A stretch of DNA of 56,371 bases from JACZST01 sp964195155. GTDB taxonomy: Bacteria > Actinomycetota > Acidimicrobiia > Spongiisociales > UBA5794. A program made the position numbers and the translations under genes. A model generated the notes under the pieces. That model did no database searches. It was not told where the DNA came from and was given only the letters and a program-made list of their open reading frames with translations. This document shows positions 48,364 to 56,319 of this stretch, in pieces. Where the stretch lies: the NCBI GenBank assembly GCA_964195155.1, contig CAXMOP010000007.1, forward strand, positions 1-56,371, in the 5' to 3' direction. How positions within the stretch are numbered: the first letter of the stretch is position 1; each line of letters starts with the position of its first letter.

Positions 48364-50561
48364 CAGGAGCGCTCCAGCCACTCGGCGTCGTCGCCGAGGA
48401 GCAGCTTCACCTCCTCGGCGAGCTCGGGATGCCCTTCGAGGTAGGGGTCATCCTGCACCATGGAAAATGCCTCCCGGCGCGCGGTAAGCAGGCTCTCGTA
48501 GTCGCGCAGGATGTCGGCCAGCTTCAGATCGGTCATCCCCGACTGCCGCGCCCCGAAAACTGTGCCCTGACCGCGGATCCGTAAATCCTCCTCGGCGAGT
48601 CGGAACCCATCGTTCGTGGAGAGCATGGCGGCAATACGCTGCTCCCCATCCGCCGTGGTCGGGTCGGCCACCAGGACGCAGTACGCGGGATAGGCGCCTC
48701 CCTTCCGCGGACGGCCGACGCGGCCACGCAACTGGTGGAGCTGGCTCAAACCGAAGCGATCCGCATCCTCGACCACCATCACGGTGGCGTTTGGCACGTC
48801 GATCCCGACCTCGATGACGGTGGTGGCTACCAGGACGTCGACCTCTTCGGCGCGGAACCGACGCATCACGTCGTCTTTCTCCCCCGGGCGCATCTGGCCA
48901 TGGAGCAAACCGAGGCGCAGCTCCGGGTACACCCGGCGAAGCCGCTCATACTCCGCCGTCGCCGACTTCGCCGCCAGCTTGTCGGAGTCCTCGACGAGTG
49001 GGCAGACGATGAAGGCCTGATGGCCGGCGGCAACCTCGGACCTGACCAGGTCTTCGACGAAGGAGTCGGTGGGCCCCGCGTGCCGCGTCCGCACCTCTTT
49101 GTAACCAGCGGGCATCTCATCGAGCACGGATACATCGAGGTCGCCGTAGAGGGTGATGGCCAGGGTTCGGGGAATCGGGGTAGCCGTCATGATGAGCAGA
49201 TCCGGGTCGTAATCATCCGCCTTCTCGCGTAGCTGCACCCGCTGGTGCACACCGAAGCGGTGTTGCTCATCGACGACGGCGACCGCAAGGCGGGCGAAGC
49301 GGACCCCCTCCTGGATCAGGGCATGGGTGCCGACCACGATGTCGATGTTCCCCGATGCGATCAGGTCAAGGAGGTCGGACCGGGGAAGGTCGGGGGCGAA
49401 GTTGCTGATTGCCCGGTTCGAAGTCAACAGGGCCACGCGAACCTCAGGATCATCTCCCCGTTCAAAGAGGTTGGCCGTGCCCGCAGCGCCTTCCAAGCCG
49501 GCGGGCGCCAAACCGGCCTCTTCGATCGAGGTGATCGTCGACAGGTAGTGCTGATCGGCAAGCACCTCGGTGGGCGCCATGATTGCGCCCTGTCGGTCGG
49601 CTTCGGCTGCGTCAAACAATCCGACGAGGGCAACCACGGTCTTGCCGGACCCGACCTCGCCCTGCAATAAGCGGTGCATCGGGTGCTCCGAGGCCAGGTC
49701 GGCACGAATTTCTTCAATGGCCCTCGACTGAGCGGCGGTCAGGTCGAATTCGAGCGAATTGAGGAAGGTGGCGGTCAGGTTCCCCTCAACATCGAGGGCC
49801 ACACCACGCGACGCGTCGATCTGCGCCCGCTTGCGCAGGGCGAGGGCGACTTGCAGGCGGAGCAATTCATCAAAGATCAGGCGCTCTCTGGCGCGTTCGG
49901 CGTCGGCTCGCGCGGCGGGGAAATGCACGTCACGGATTGCCTGGTCGCGTCCCACCATTCCCAGCCGCGCAATGATGTCGTCTGGCAAGACGTCGCTGAT
50001 CGGGGCGGATCGTCGCAGCGCATTGTCGATCGCCTGTCGCATCTTGAAGGCACTGAACTTTCCGACGGCCGGGTGCACCGGGACGATCCGCCCGGTGACC
50101 AGCGGGCCGTCATCATCGTCGAACCGGTCCAGGTCCGGAGACTTCATTTGCAGCTTGCCGCGGAACAATTCGACTTTCCCCGAAAGCGCAACCTGCCCAC
50201 CTTCGCGGAGCTTGATATACGGGTTGAACCAAACCGCATGGAGCACATTGGAGCCATCCGAGATGTCGGCCTCCACCATGGTCCGGCCGCGGGAGATCCG
50301 CCGGGTCTTCGTCTTCTGAACGGTTCCGGCGACGGTGACCTCCTCCCCGATCGGAACATTCGACAGGTCGAACATCTGTGACCGGTCGAGGTAGCGCCGC
50401 GGGACGTGGAGCAGGAGGTCGGCAACCGATTCGATTCCGGCCTCGCTGAGCTGCTTCGCCGACTTCGGCCCGATTCCTTTGACCAGATCCGTGGGCAGCG
50501 TGGCGAGATAGGCGAGCGAGCGTCCTGCTTGCTCACTCGCGGCGTTGCTCATGGGTGCCAT
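48363..50561 (-). CDS. recG: ATP-dependent DNA helicase RecG
   Basis: 732 residues (or 729 from the second ATG). The N-terminal wedge domain includes GIGPKSAKQLSEAGIESVAD. Helicase motifs are LLQGEVGSGKTVVALVGLFD, IMAPTEVLADQHYLS, VVDEQHRFGVHQRVQLREKA, MTATPIPRTLAITLYGDLD and VATTVIEVGIDVPNATVMVV, with LHQLRGRVGRP. It remodels stalled forks. Divergent from rpmB across a 110-nt spacer. Confidence 0.96.
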   Translation of the reverse strand: MAPMSNAASEQAGRSLAYLATLPTDLVKGIGPKSAKQLSEAGIESVADLLLHVPRRYLDRSQMFDLSNVPIGEEVTVAGTVQKTKTRRISRGRTMVEADISDGSNVLHAVWFNPYIKLREGGQVALSGKVELFRGKLQMKSPDLDRFDDDDGPLVTGRIVPVHPAVGKFSAFKMRQAIDNALRRSAPISDVLPDDIIARLGMVGRDQAIRDVHFPAARADAERARERLIFDELLRLQVALALRKRAQIDASRGVALDVEGNLTATFLNSLEFDLTAAQSRAIEEIRADLASEHPMHRLLQGEVGSGKTVVALVGLFDAAEADRQGAIMAPTEVLADQHYLSTITSIEEAGLAPAGLEGAAGTANLFERGDDPEVRVALLTSNRAISNFAPDLPRSDLLDLIASGNIDIVVGTHALIQEGVRFARLAVAVVDEQHRFGVHQRVQLREKADDYDPDLLIMTATPIPRTLAITLYGDLDVSVLDEMPAGYKEVRTRHAGPTDSFVEDLVRSEVAAGHQAFIVCPLVEDSDKLAAKSATAEYERLRRVYPELRLGLLHGQMRPGEKDDVMRRFRAEEVDVLVATTVIEVGIDVPNATVMVVEDADRFGLSQLHQLRGRVGRPRKGGAYPAYCVLVADPTTADGEQRIAAMLSTNDGFRLAEEDLRIRGQGTVFGARQSGMTDLKLADILRDYESLLTARREAFSMVQDDPYLEGHPELAEEVKLLLGDDAEWLERS

Positions 50562-50671
50562 GATGCCAGCTGAGAGTGACGCTGCCCCTCAAGTTCGCAC
50601 CCCTCACTGCTACTCTCCCGGTCGCTGCGCCCCTGCTCGCGACTGGTGGCAGGGCGGACGGAGGATTTTCC

Positions 50672-50860
50672 ATGTCATATCGATGCGAAGTGTGCGGCAA
50701 GGAGCCGTGGGTAGGCAAGCAGGTCAGCTTCTCGCACAAGCGGTCCAGCCGTCGCTGGCTGCCAAACATCCAGCGGGTGCGGGTGAAGCACGGCAGCAAC
50801 TCACGGCGGATGCGTGTGTGCACATCGTGTATCAAGGCCGGAAAGATCGAGAAGGTCTGA
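50672..50860 (+). CDS. rpmB: 50S ribosomal protein bL28
   Basis: 62 residues, GGAGG 7 nt upstream. The translation has a zinc-ribbon pair CEVC and CTSC, with SFSHKRSSRRWLPNIQRVRV between. The cysteine-containing form of bL28. A TACTCT about 55 nt upstream could be its promoter. First of four small plus-strand genes. Confidence 0.95.
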   Translation: MSYRCEVCGKEPWVGKQVSFSHKRSSRRWLPNIQRVRVKHGSNSRRMRVCTSCIKAGKIEKV

Positions 50861-50864
50861 TCCG

Positions 50865-51074
50865 ATGCAGGGCGTCGTCAAGGTGTACGACCCCGCAACC
50901 GGAGTCGGTGTGATCTTGATCCAGGACCGCTCTGAGGTGCTGCTGCGGCCGGGATCGCTCGAAGGATCGATGTTCCGCTTCCTCCGCCAGGGCCAGCGGA
51001 TCATCTTCGAAGTCGACGAGGAAAATGGCGATCGCTTCGCCCGCGATCTCCGATTCGGCTCCGACGGCTACTGA
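50865..51074 (+). CDS. Cold-shock-domain-like small protein
   Basis: 69 residues, 4 nt after rpmB. Opens MQGVVKVYDPATGVGVILIQ and continues DRSEVLLRPGSLEGSMFRFL, then GQRIIFEVDEENGDRFARDL, matching the five-strand OB fold of cold-shock proteins. The RNP1 motif (KGFGFI) is replaced by GVGVILI, lacking aromatic nucleic-acid-binding residues, so RNA binding is uncertain. Confidence 0.7.
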   Translation: MQGVVKVYDPATGVGVILIQDRSEVLLRPGSLEGSMFRFLRQGQRIIFEVDEENGDRFARDLRFGSDGY

Positions 51075-51132
51075 CGCTCCGAACCCCGCGCCGATTCGTT
51101 CGGTACACTCACTGCAACGACGAGGAGGAGCA

Positions 51133-51366
51133 TTGGTTAAGGCGTATGTCCTGATCCAGACTGACAGCGGCAAGGCTGCCGACGTCGCCAACACCATCCG
51201 CGGTATCGCCGGCGTGATTTCCACCGAGGCCGTGACGGGGCCCTACGACGTGATCGTCTTTTCCGAGGCAGAGGATGTTGACGCGCTCGGACAGCTCGTC
51301 GTCACCGCGATTCAGCCGGTTGACGGCATCGTCCGTACCCTCACTTGCCCGGTCATCAACCTATAA
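51133..51366 (+). CDS. Stand-alone Lrp/AsnC ligand-binding (RAM) domain protein
   Basis: 77 residues from a TTG with GAGGAGGAG immediately upstream. The RAM-domain pattern is VKAYVLIQTDSGKAADVANT, AGVISTEAVTGPYDVIVFSE and the closing IVRTLTCPVINL. It lacks a DNA-binding domain, so it may sense an amino acid or form mixed oligomers with full-length regulators. Confidence 0.88.
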   Translation: MVKAYVLIQTDSGKAADVANTIRGIAGVISTEAVTGPYDVIVFSEAEDVDALGQLVVTAIQPVDGIVRTLTCPVINL

Positions 51367-51376
51367 CGGGTCCGGA

Positions 51377-51640
51377 GTGACGAAGCGGGCCCTTGGTTCG
51401 TTGATCGGGGCGCTGCTCGGCGCCACGCTTGGCTATACCGTCCACCAGGTCATCACCGCGGAGGACACCGGCGAGGCAGACCTCACCGTCGCTGCGCCGC
51501 TGACCGTCGTCCTCCTTGGCTTCGGCGTGGGCATATTGAGCGGGCGCCGCGCTCCGGTCGTGTCGTTTCTCGTCGGGGCGATTGCCGGCGCTGCACTGGG
51601 AACCCGGCTCGACGAGCTCTTCCCGCGTGGCAGTTCCTAA
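51377..51640 (+). CDS. Small glycine-rich membrane protein
   Basis: 87 residues from a GTG 10 nt after the RAM gene. Hydrophobic segments are GSLIGALLGATLGYTVHQVI, VAAPLTVVLLGFGVGILSG and APVVSFLVGAIAGAALGT. No family recognised. The stop TAA coincides with the terminus of element relative F. Confidence 0.6.
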   Translation: MTKRALGSLIGALLGATLGYTVHQVITAEDTGEADLTVAAPLTVVLLGFGVGILSGRRAPVVSFLVGAIAGAALGTRLDELFPRGSS

Positions 51641-51715
51641 GCAACCCCGAGTGGTACGGGCCGCGGCGCGCTCGACCGTTGTGGTGACTCGGTTACTCCC
51701 GACCGTCCGTCGTCA
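51638..51715 (+). mobile_element. Partial or divergent relative of the TA-flanked element, copy F
   Basis: Begins TAAGCAACCCCGAGTGG and contains GTTGTGGTGACTCGGTTACT followed by CCCGACCG, matching the interior of copy C (GTTGCGGTGACTCGGTCCCT, CCCGACCG). The right terminal repeat is not recognisable. It fills the gap between two convergent genes, and its first TAA is the stop of the left gene. Confidence 0.6.
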
Positions 51716-52726
51716 GTCCCGGAGCCCGAGCTCGACCAACTGGTTGCAGAGCTCGGCGTAGGTCATTCCTGAAGCCATCCACATTTTCGGATAGCCGGAG
51801 ATCGGGGTGAACCCGGGCATCGTGTTGACCTCGTTGATGAGGAATCCCCGACCGGCCTCCTCGAAGAGGAAGTCCACCCGCGCCAGTCCCCGGCACTCGA
51901 GCGTCGAGAACGCCCGCTTCGCCAGCGCCTGCACTTCGGCTGTTCGGGGTTGGGAGAGGGGGGCGGGGACCTCGAAGCGACTGCTCTCGTCGTGGTACTT
52001 CGCCTCGTAGTCGTACCACTCGTTTCCGGGATGCACCTCGCCGGGAATCGCCGCTCCCGCGCCCTCCAGGATGGCAACCTCGATCTCGCGGCCATCGATG
52101 AACTCATCGACGATCGCCTTTTCCCCGTAGCGGAAGGCCTCGTCGAGGGCGTCCTTCACCTCCGCAGCAGTCGTTGCCTTGGACACACCAACCGACGAGC
52201 CCAGCGCCGCGGGCTTGACAAAGACGGTCCTGCCGAGCGAGGTGGTGATGGCATCGACGGTGCCGGTCGGGTCGTCGGTGTAGTCGCCCGAACGAACCAA
52301 CTCCCAGCGAGGCGTCGGCAATCCGGCGCGCTGCATCAGCTGCCTGGCAACGTCCTTGTCCATCGCGATCGCCGAGCTCAGCACACCGCAGCCGACATAC
52401 GGCTTACCGACGATGTCGAACATCCCCTGAACGGTCCCGTCCTCGCCAAACGGTCCGTGGAGTACGGGGAACACCACATCGAATTCGACCTCGTCGGAGG
52501 AGACGATCAGCGCTCCCTCGGGTACGCGCATCCAGACCGGCCGGCCCTTGGCCTGAAACGGCCGCGAGGAAGGATCGACGACAAACCAGGCACCGTCGCG
52601 GTCGATCCCGACCGGGATCACCTGGTGATCGGCAGCGACCAACGCGTCGTAGATGGCGACCGCCGATACGCACGACACCTCGTGCTCGGCGGATCGGCCT
52701 CCGAAAAGCAGCAGCACCCGGCTCAT
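51713..52726 (-). CDS. ddl: D-alanine--D-alanine ligase
   Basis: 337 residues. ATP-grasp ligase motifs: LLLFGGRSAEHEVSCVSAVA, LHGPFGEDGTVQGMFDIVGK, PYVGCGVLSSAIAMDKDVAR, FVKPAALGSSVGVSK and LINEVNTMPGFTPISGYPKM. It makes the D-Ala-D-Ala dipeptide of peptidoglycan. The ATG is 7 nt after TACTCT, which is itself the last unit of repeat locus 6. Confidence 0.96.
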   Translation of the reverse strand: MSRVLLLFGGRSAEHEVSCVSAVAIYDALVAADHQVIPVGIDRDGAWFVVDPSSRPFQAKGRPVWMRVPEGALIVSSDEVEFDVVFPVLHGPFGEDGTVQGMFDIVGKPYVGCGVLSSAIAMDKDVARQLMQRAGLPTPRWELVRSGDYTDDPTGTVDAITTSLGRTVFVKPAALGSSVGVSKATTAAEVKDALDEAFRYGEKAIVDEFIDGREIEVAILEGAGAAIPGEVHPGNEWYDYEAKYHDESSRFEVPAPLSQPRTAEVQALAKRAFSTLECRGLARVDFLFEEAGRGFLINEVNTMPGFTPISGYPKMWMASGMTYAELCNQLVELGLRD

Positions 52727-52733
52727 CCGGAGG

Positions 52734-52739
52734 AGAGTA
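52734..52739 (-). promoter_or_regulatory. -10 box (TACTCT) for a leaderless ddl start, inside repeat locus 6
   Basis: TACTCT, 7 nt, then ATG. The unit CTACTTCG is repeated just upstream, so near-copies of the box recur every eight bases. Confidence 0.45.
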
Positions 52740-52880
52740 GCGAAGTAGCCAAGTAGCTAGGAGTAGCGAATTAGCGAAGTAGCGAAGGGAGGAAGTAGCC
52801 GAGTAACCGAGGGAGGCACTGAATCACTGACTACCGAGCGCTACTCAGCTACTCAAGCGAGGCGCAAGCCGAGCGCTACG
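52735..52880. repeat. Octamer-type array with inverted units, locus 6
   Basis: GAAGTAGC-type units (GAAGTAGC, CAAGTAGC, GAATTAGC, GAAGTAGC, GAAGTAGC) run from 52735 to about 52812. Inverted units GCTACTCA and GCTACTCAAG follow at 52839-52857, and GCGCTACGACTCC at the fabI stop. It fills the ddl-fabI spacer. The core AGTAGC is one change from the AGTCGC of loci 1, 2 and 5. Confidence 0.7.
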
Positions 52881-53667
52881 ACTCCTTGTGTTTGGGCATT
52901 GCCACGGCGTGGAAACCGCCGTCGACGTGGATCACTTCACCGGTGGTCGCCGGCGTCCAATCGGACATCAGCACGCACACCATTTGGGCGATGGGCTCGG
53001 GGTCCTCGATGTCCCACGGGAGAGGCGCACGCTCACCCCAGACGGCGATGAACTCTTCGATGCCAGGAATCGAGCGGGCGGCAACCGTCTTGATCGGACC
53101 CGCCGCCACGGCATTGACCCGGATCTGTTCCGCCCCGAGATACCGCGCCAGGTATCGGGTCACCGACTGGAGGGCGGCTTTGGAGACGCCCATCCAGTCA
53201 TAACCGGGCCATGCCCAGCTGTTGTCGAAGTCGAGCGCCACCAGGGAGCCGCCGCCGGCCTTCTGCATCAGCGGCCGCAGGCCCGCAGCGAGCGTCTTGT
53301 ACGAGAATGCCGAGGTCAGAAACGCCGTGCTCGCCGACTCCGCCGGGGTGGACATGAACGAACCCCCGAGCGCGTCATCGGGTGCATACGCAATGGCGTG
53401 AAGTGCGCCGTCGATGGCCCCCCAACGCTGTTCGAGGTCGGCAACGACCGCTTCCATGTGTGCAGGGTCCGTGATGTCGAGCTCGAGAACCGGCGGCTCG
53501 TCGGGGAGCCGCTTGGCGGACCGCTCGGTGAGCCGCATGGCTCTGCCAAAACCGGTCAACACGACGGCCGCCCCCTGTTCTTGGGCGAGTCTGGCGACAT
53601 GCCAGGCAATTGAGGCATCGGTCAGCACCCCGGTCACCAGGATTCGTTTGCCCTTCAGCAACTCCAT
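52876..53667 (-). CDS. fabI: Enoyl-ACP reductase (FabI/InhA type)
   Basis: 263 residues. Short-chain dehydrogenase features of enoyl reductases: RILVTGVLTDASIAWHVARL (NADH site), ALHAIAYAPDDALGGSFMST, active-site YDWMGVSKAALQSVTRYLAR, and AAGPIKTVAARSIPGIEEFI. The last step of fatty-acid chain elongation. AGGGA lies 6 nt before the ATG. Confidence 0.93.
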   Translation of the reverse strand: MELLKGKRILVTGVLTDASIAWHVARLAQEQGAAVVLTGFGRAMRLTERSAKRLPDEPPVLELDITDPAHMEAVVADLEQRWGAIDGALHAIAYAPDDALGGSFMSTPAESASTAFLTSAFSYKTLAAGLRPLMQKAGGGSLVALDFDNSWAWPGYDWMGVSKAALQSVTRYLARYLGAEQIRVNAVAAGPIKTVAARSIPGIEEFIAVWGERAPLPWDIEDPEPIAQMVCVLMSDWTPATTGEVIHVDGGFHAVAMPKHKES

Positions 53668-53701
53668 GCTTTCCCTCGCTGTCTGGTGACCATGCTAGAG
53701 G

Positions 53702-54061
53702 TCACAAGCTCATCCACGCTCTGATGCCGAGGCCCATGACGAAAAGCAGCAGGATCCCGTATGCCAGAGCCGGCCGTTTCGCCAGCTGTGCTCGATAAAC
53801 GTACGCAATGGCGAAGGTGATGGCGATCACCACACCGTAAAACACGTGGAATGTCGCCGGCCGGTCGCCGGAGAGATACAGCAGGACGCCCGCAAGCACC
53901 TGGACGAGCATGACGCCGATGGCAACGGCGGTGGCAACGCCAAACGCCCGGCCCGGCGGACGGCGCAGAATGGCCAGGCCGACACCCCACAGGCCTACAA
54001 CGCCGGCGGTCACTACCGCCACGAAGAACCAATTCTCATGGAACCACAACACTGCGTCCAT
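53702..54061 (-). CDS. Small four-helix membrane protein
   Basis: 119 residues from the ATG at 54061; the longer frame into ybaK is rejected. Four hydrophobic segments: FVAVVTAGVVGLWGVGLAIL, GVATAVAIGVMLVQVLAGVL, FHVFYGVVIAITFAIAYVY and LAYGILLLFVMGLGIRAW. No family assigned. Follows the YbaK-like gene by 11 nt on the same strand. Confidence 0.65.
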   Translation of the reverse strand: MDAVLWFHENWFFVAVVTAGVVGLWGVGLAILRRPPGRAFGVATAVAIGVMLVQVLAGVLLYLSGDRPATFHVFYGVVIAITFAIAYVYRAQLAKRPALAYGILLLFVMGLGIRAWMSL

Positions 54062-54072
54062 GTCGGCGGATG

Positions 54073-54522
54073 CTACCGAGCCTTGGAAACGGGCGCGACC
54101 GCGGCCCCCGTGATGGCAATCAGGTCGTCGACGTCGAGATGAATCGCGACGCCTTCGGTGCCAGACCCGATCGAAACCTCGCCCGTGCCCTCGATCGTGG
54201 CCTCGATCACCAGCGGCCAATCCCCCGCAGCACCAAGGGGCGTGATGGTGCCCCGGTGGTAGCCGGTGGCTGCATAGGCCTCGTCGGCGTCAGCCAGGGA
54301 GAGTCTGCGCTCGCCGAGGAGGTTCCTGAGCGCCTTCCATTCGATCAACTGATCGCCGGGAACCATGACGAGCACGTATCGCCCCTGCCCGACGCGTACC
54401 ACCATGGTCTTGAGAATGCGCTCGACGGCGACACCGCGCCGCTCGGCCGCAGTCTCGATGTCGCGACCTGGCTCGTACTCAACGAGGCGGTAGTCGACGC
54501 CATCAATCTCGGGAATGTCCAC
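54073..54522 (-). CDS. YbaK/EbsC family aminoacyl-tRNA deacylase-like protein
   Basis: 149 residues from a GTG. The family lysine lies in ERILKTMVVRVGQGRYVLVM, followed by VPGDQLIEWKALRNLLGERR and the GYHRGTITPLGAA block near the active site. Related proteins hydrolyse misacylated tRNAs (Cys-tRNAPro, Ala-tRNAPro); specificity here unknown. Confidence 0.85.
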   Translation of the reverse strand: MDIPEIDGVDYRLVEYEPGRDIETAAERRGVAVERILKTMVVRVGQGRYVLVMVPGDQLIEWKALRNLLGERRLSLADADEAYAATGYHRGTITPLGAAGDWPLVIEATIEGTGEVSIGSGTEGVAIHLDVDDLIAITGAAVAPVSKAR

Positions 54523-54546
54523 GGCCGCGAGACTAGGGACGGGAAG

Positions 54547-55080
54547 TCAACTGACCGCGATCGGGCCCTCCACACCTTCCACCACCCAGCCGCCGTCCGA
54601 CTCGGCGACTCGATAGGTGAACCAGGTGCCGCACAAGCCACCACACCACATCGACATGGGCACGAGTGCGCCGTCGTCGTCGAAGGTAATGGATCCGACA
54701 CCCAGGATCGCCGAACCCTCGACGACCGGCATCAAGTCGGCGGTTCTCCATTCCTCCGGATCATCGATCCAGCGCACCGCCGCCAACGGGGCCAACGCGG
54801 CCTCGATTGCGCTCCGTTCTTCATCACTGAGCGGACGCGTCTCCCCGCCTTGCCCGCCGAGTCCGGCGCCCGGGTCGAGGCTGGATTGGACGAGTAGCTC
54901 CGCAAACGGATTCCCGGCTCCGCCGAACGTGTTGTCCTCGGTGACCAGCTGGCGCAGCGCCACCGCATAGATCGCAGCGCGGTCTCCGGAAGCGTCGATG
55001 GCTGGTTCGGTCGTCGGTGTGCCGCCCGTGCATGCTGCCAGAAAAATGCTTGTAGCAACGACAATCACGACCGGCTTCAT
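54547..55080 (-). CDS. Putative lipoprotein
   Basis: 177 residues. Lipobox IFLAAC (Cys about 17). The mature part has AIYAVALRQLVTEDNTFGG and the closing GTWFTYRVAESDGGWVVEGV, a pattern seen in small NTF2-like or single-domain secreted proteins, but I cannot place it. AAGAAG precedes the ATG. Confidence 0.7.
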   Translation of the reverse strand: MKPVVIVVATSIFLAACTGGTPTTEPAIDASGDRAAIYAVALRQLVTEDNTFGGAGNPFAELLVQSSLDPGAGLGGQGGETRPLSDEERSAIEAALAPLAAVRWIDDPEEWRTADLMPVVEGSAILGVGSITFDDDGALVPMSMWCGGLCGTWFTYRVAESDGGWVVEGVEGPIAVS

Positions 55081-55147
55081 GCTTCTTGGACGTCAACGAC
55101 GCGATGTTTGGTTCCGCCCTGGTCACGGGCGACTGGCGCCTCGAGAC

Positions 55148-55771
55148 TCATATCTCGTCGAGCAGCTGCCGGCGCTTCGCCTCGTACTCGGTGTCGGAAA
55201 TCACTCCATCATCGTGGAGCTGCTTGAGGCGCTGCATCTTGTCGATGGCGTCATCGGACTCGGGTGCGGGCGCCGAGCCGCCCTGGAGCGCCAGCGAGCG
55301 CTTCTCCCGGACGTTGTACAGCACCGCGGCGAAGTTGTCTGGCCGCGGGATGTTGGCGAACCGGCTCTGACCGGACGTGCCGGCCGATTCGACGAGCAGA
55401 TCGCCTGCGCCCAACAAGCGCTCCCAGAAACTCTGGTGGAAGTTGACGTTGGTAATGCGCTCCAATGGGATCTCGATGCCGGATTGGGCGATGAGGCCCG
55501 TTCTTGTCATGAGCCGCTCGGTGGTGAGCACGTACCGGGTGACCCACCAATCGACGACGGGCCGAACCACGAACCACCCGAACGCCGCAATCACGACAAG
55601 GGAGAGGATCAGGTCGGCTGTGGCGCCCCCGGGGATCCATTGCAGGATCACGAACAAGGCGATCAGCACACCGAGGAACCAGGCAAACGGGATGGCGAGC
55701 AGTTTCCAGTGCTGGCGGAACGACATGATGACCGCTTCGTCGTCGGTGAGCGCGTTCTCGGGCCATGGCAT
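55148..55771 (-). CDS. Bacterial PH-domain membrane protein with C-terminal SHOCT
   Basis: 207 residues from the ATG at 55771; a 17-codon longer start exists. Two membrane helices at about 23-65 (LLAIPFAWFLGVLIALFVIL, LILSLVVIAAFGWFVVRPVV), then a bacterial PH domain (RYVLTTERLMTRTGLIAQSG, IPLERITNVNFHQSFWERLL), and a C-terminal SHOCT motif (LKQLHDDGVISDTEYEAKRR). Function unknown. TAAGCT lies 7 nt before the chosen ATG. Confidence 0.85.
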   Translation of the reverse strand: MPWPENALTDDEAVIMSFRQHWKLLAIPFAWFLGVLIALFVILQWIPGGATADLILSLVVIAAFGWFVVRPVVDWWVTRYVLTTERLMTRTGLIAQSGIEIPLERITNVNFHQSFWERLLGAGDLLVESAGTSGQSRFANIPRPDNFAAVLYNVREKRSLALQGGSAPAPESDDAIDKMQRLKQLHDDGVISDTEYEAKRRQLLDEI

Positions 55772-55778
55772 GGGCAGG

Positions 55779-55784
55779 AGCTTA
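55779..55784 (-). promoter_or_regulatory. -10 box (TAAGCT) for a leaderless PH-domain gene start
   Basis: TAAGCT, 7 nt, then the ATG at 55771. It supports this gene having a promoter independent of the RNA upstream. Confidence 0.45.
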
Positions 55785-55836
55785 AGGGTGAATCGCTGAA
55801 CCCGAATTGCTTCTCGTTCCATTCGGGCGGCAAACG

Positions 55837-55879
55837 CGAGAAACCCCGAGGAAGCCGAAGCCCCCTCGGGGTGTTCTCG
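55837..55879 (-). terminator. Intrinsic terminator of the putative RNA
   Basis: CCCCGAGG (55844-55851) pairs with CCTCGGGG (55864-55871), extended outward by CGAGAA/TTCTCG. On the minus strand the stem is followed by TTTCT. One of the strongest hairpins in the window, 66 nt before the PH-domain gene. Confidence 0.75.
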
Positions 55880-56102
55880 ATGCGAGTACCCTTGCGACTA
55901 CTCGCCCACCTACCGGCCGAAACCGGAGGCAGTGTCTTTCCTGTCGACTCCGACCCGCAGGCCGGTCACGGTTGTGCCTCTCAGCACCGGTGCGGTCCCC
56001 TTCCGAGGTGCACCCAGGTCCAACTTTCTCGGAGCCTTTCGGCTGCCGTGTCGACCCCGAGGGGCCGGTTGTCGCCGGTGCGGTCTCCCGCTTCCTCCGA
56101 CA
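55838..56102 (-). ncRNA. Putative structured non-coding RNA or riboswitch, about 265 nt, unknown family
   Basis: Bounded by a promoter-like pair upstream (TTGGCA, 18 nt, TAGCTT at 56109-56138) and a strong intrinsic terminator. Many local hairpins with compact loops are visible on the minus strand: GCGG-GAGA-CCGC, AGCC-GAAA-GGCT, GTGC-TGAGAG-GCAC, CCGG-TTTCGG-CCGG, and CGAGTA paired with TACTCG. CGGAGG near the 5' end could close on CCTCCG near 55925. No protein frame is convincing. It does not match RNase P, tmRNA, SRP or TPP, cobalamin, FMN or c-di-GMP riboswitch consensus as I know them. Confidence 0.55.
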
Positions 56103-56108
56103 GTTGGG

Positions 56109-56138
56109 AAGCTATCCGATGCCGCGCGCAATTGCCAA
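56109..56138 (-). promoter_or_regulatory. Sigma70-type promoter for the putative RNA
   Basis: -35 TTGGCA (56133-56138), 18-bp spacer, -10 TAGCTT (56109-56114), read on the minus strand. Predicted start near 56102. Confidence 0.5.
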
Positions 56139-56319
56139 CCAAATAGCTAGTTCGTTTTCGCGGGCGAGCGGTAACTTTCGCGTGTCCTCGAGAGCCCTTG
56201 CCGTACAGGCGTTTCGATTTCGCGGACCGAAAAGAGACGGTTCGCCAAAGCCGAAGTCCCCGCCATGGTGAACGGTCGCGCGGGGTTGCGACGCCTGCCT
56301 CGGAGGGGCTGCTTCCTTG

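Noticed and set aside
53672..53696. Terminator between fabI and the small membrane protein gene
   Set aside because: GTGACC/GGTCAC makes only a 6-bp stem without a T-run, and it lies upstream of fabI on the transcribed strand; too weak to call.
55960..56000. TPP riboswitch suggested by the GCTGAGAGGC word
   Set aside because: The companion TPP element (TGAACCTG and the 3' helix) is absent and no thiamine gene follows.
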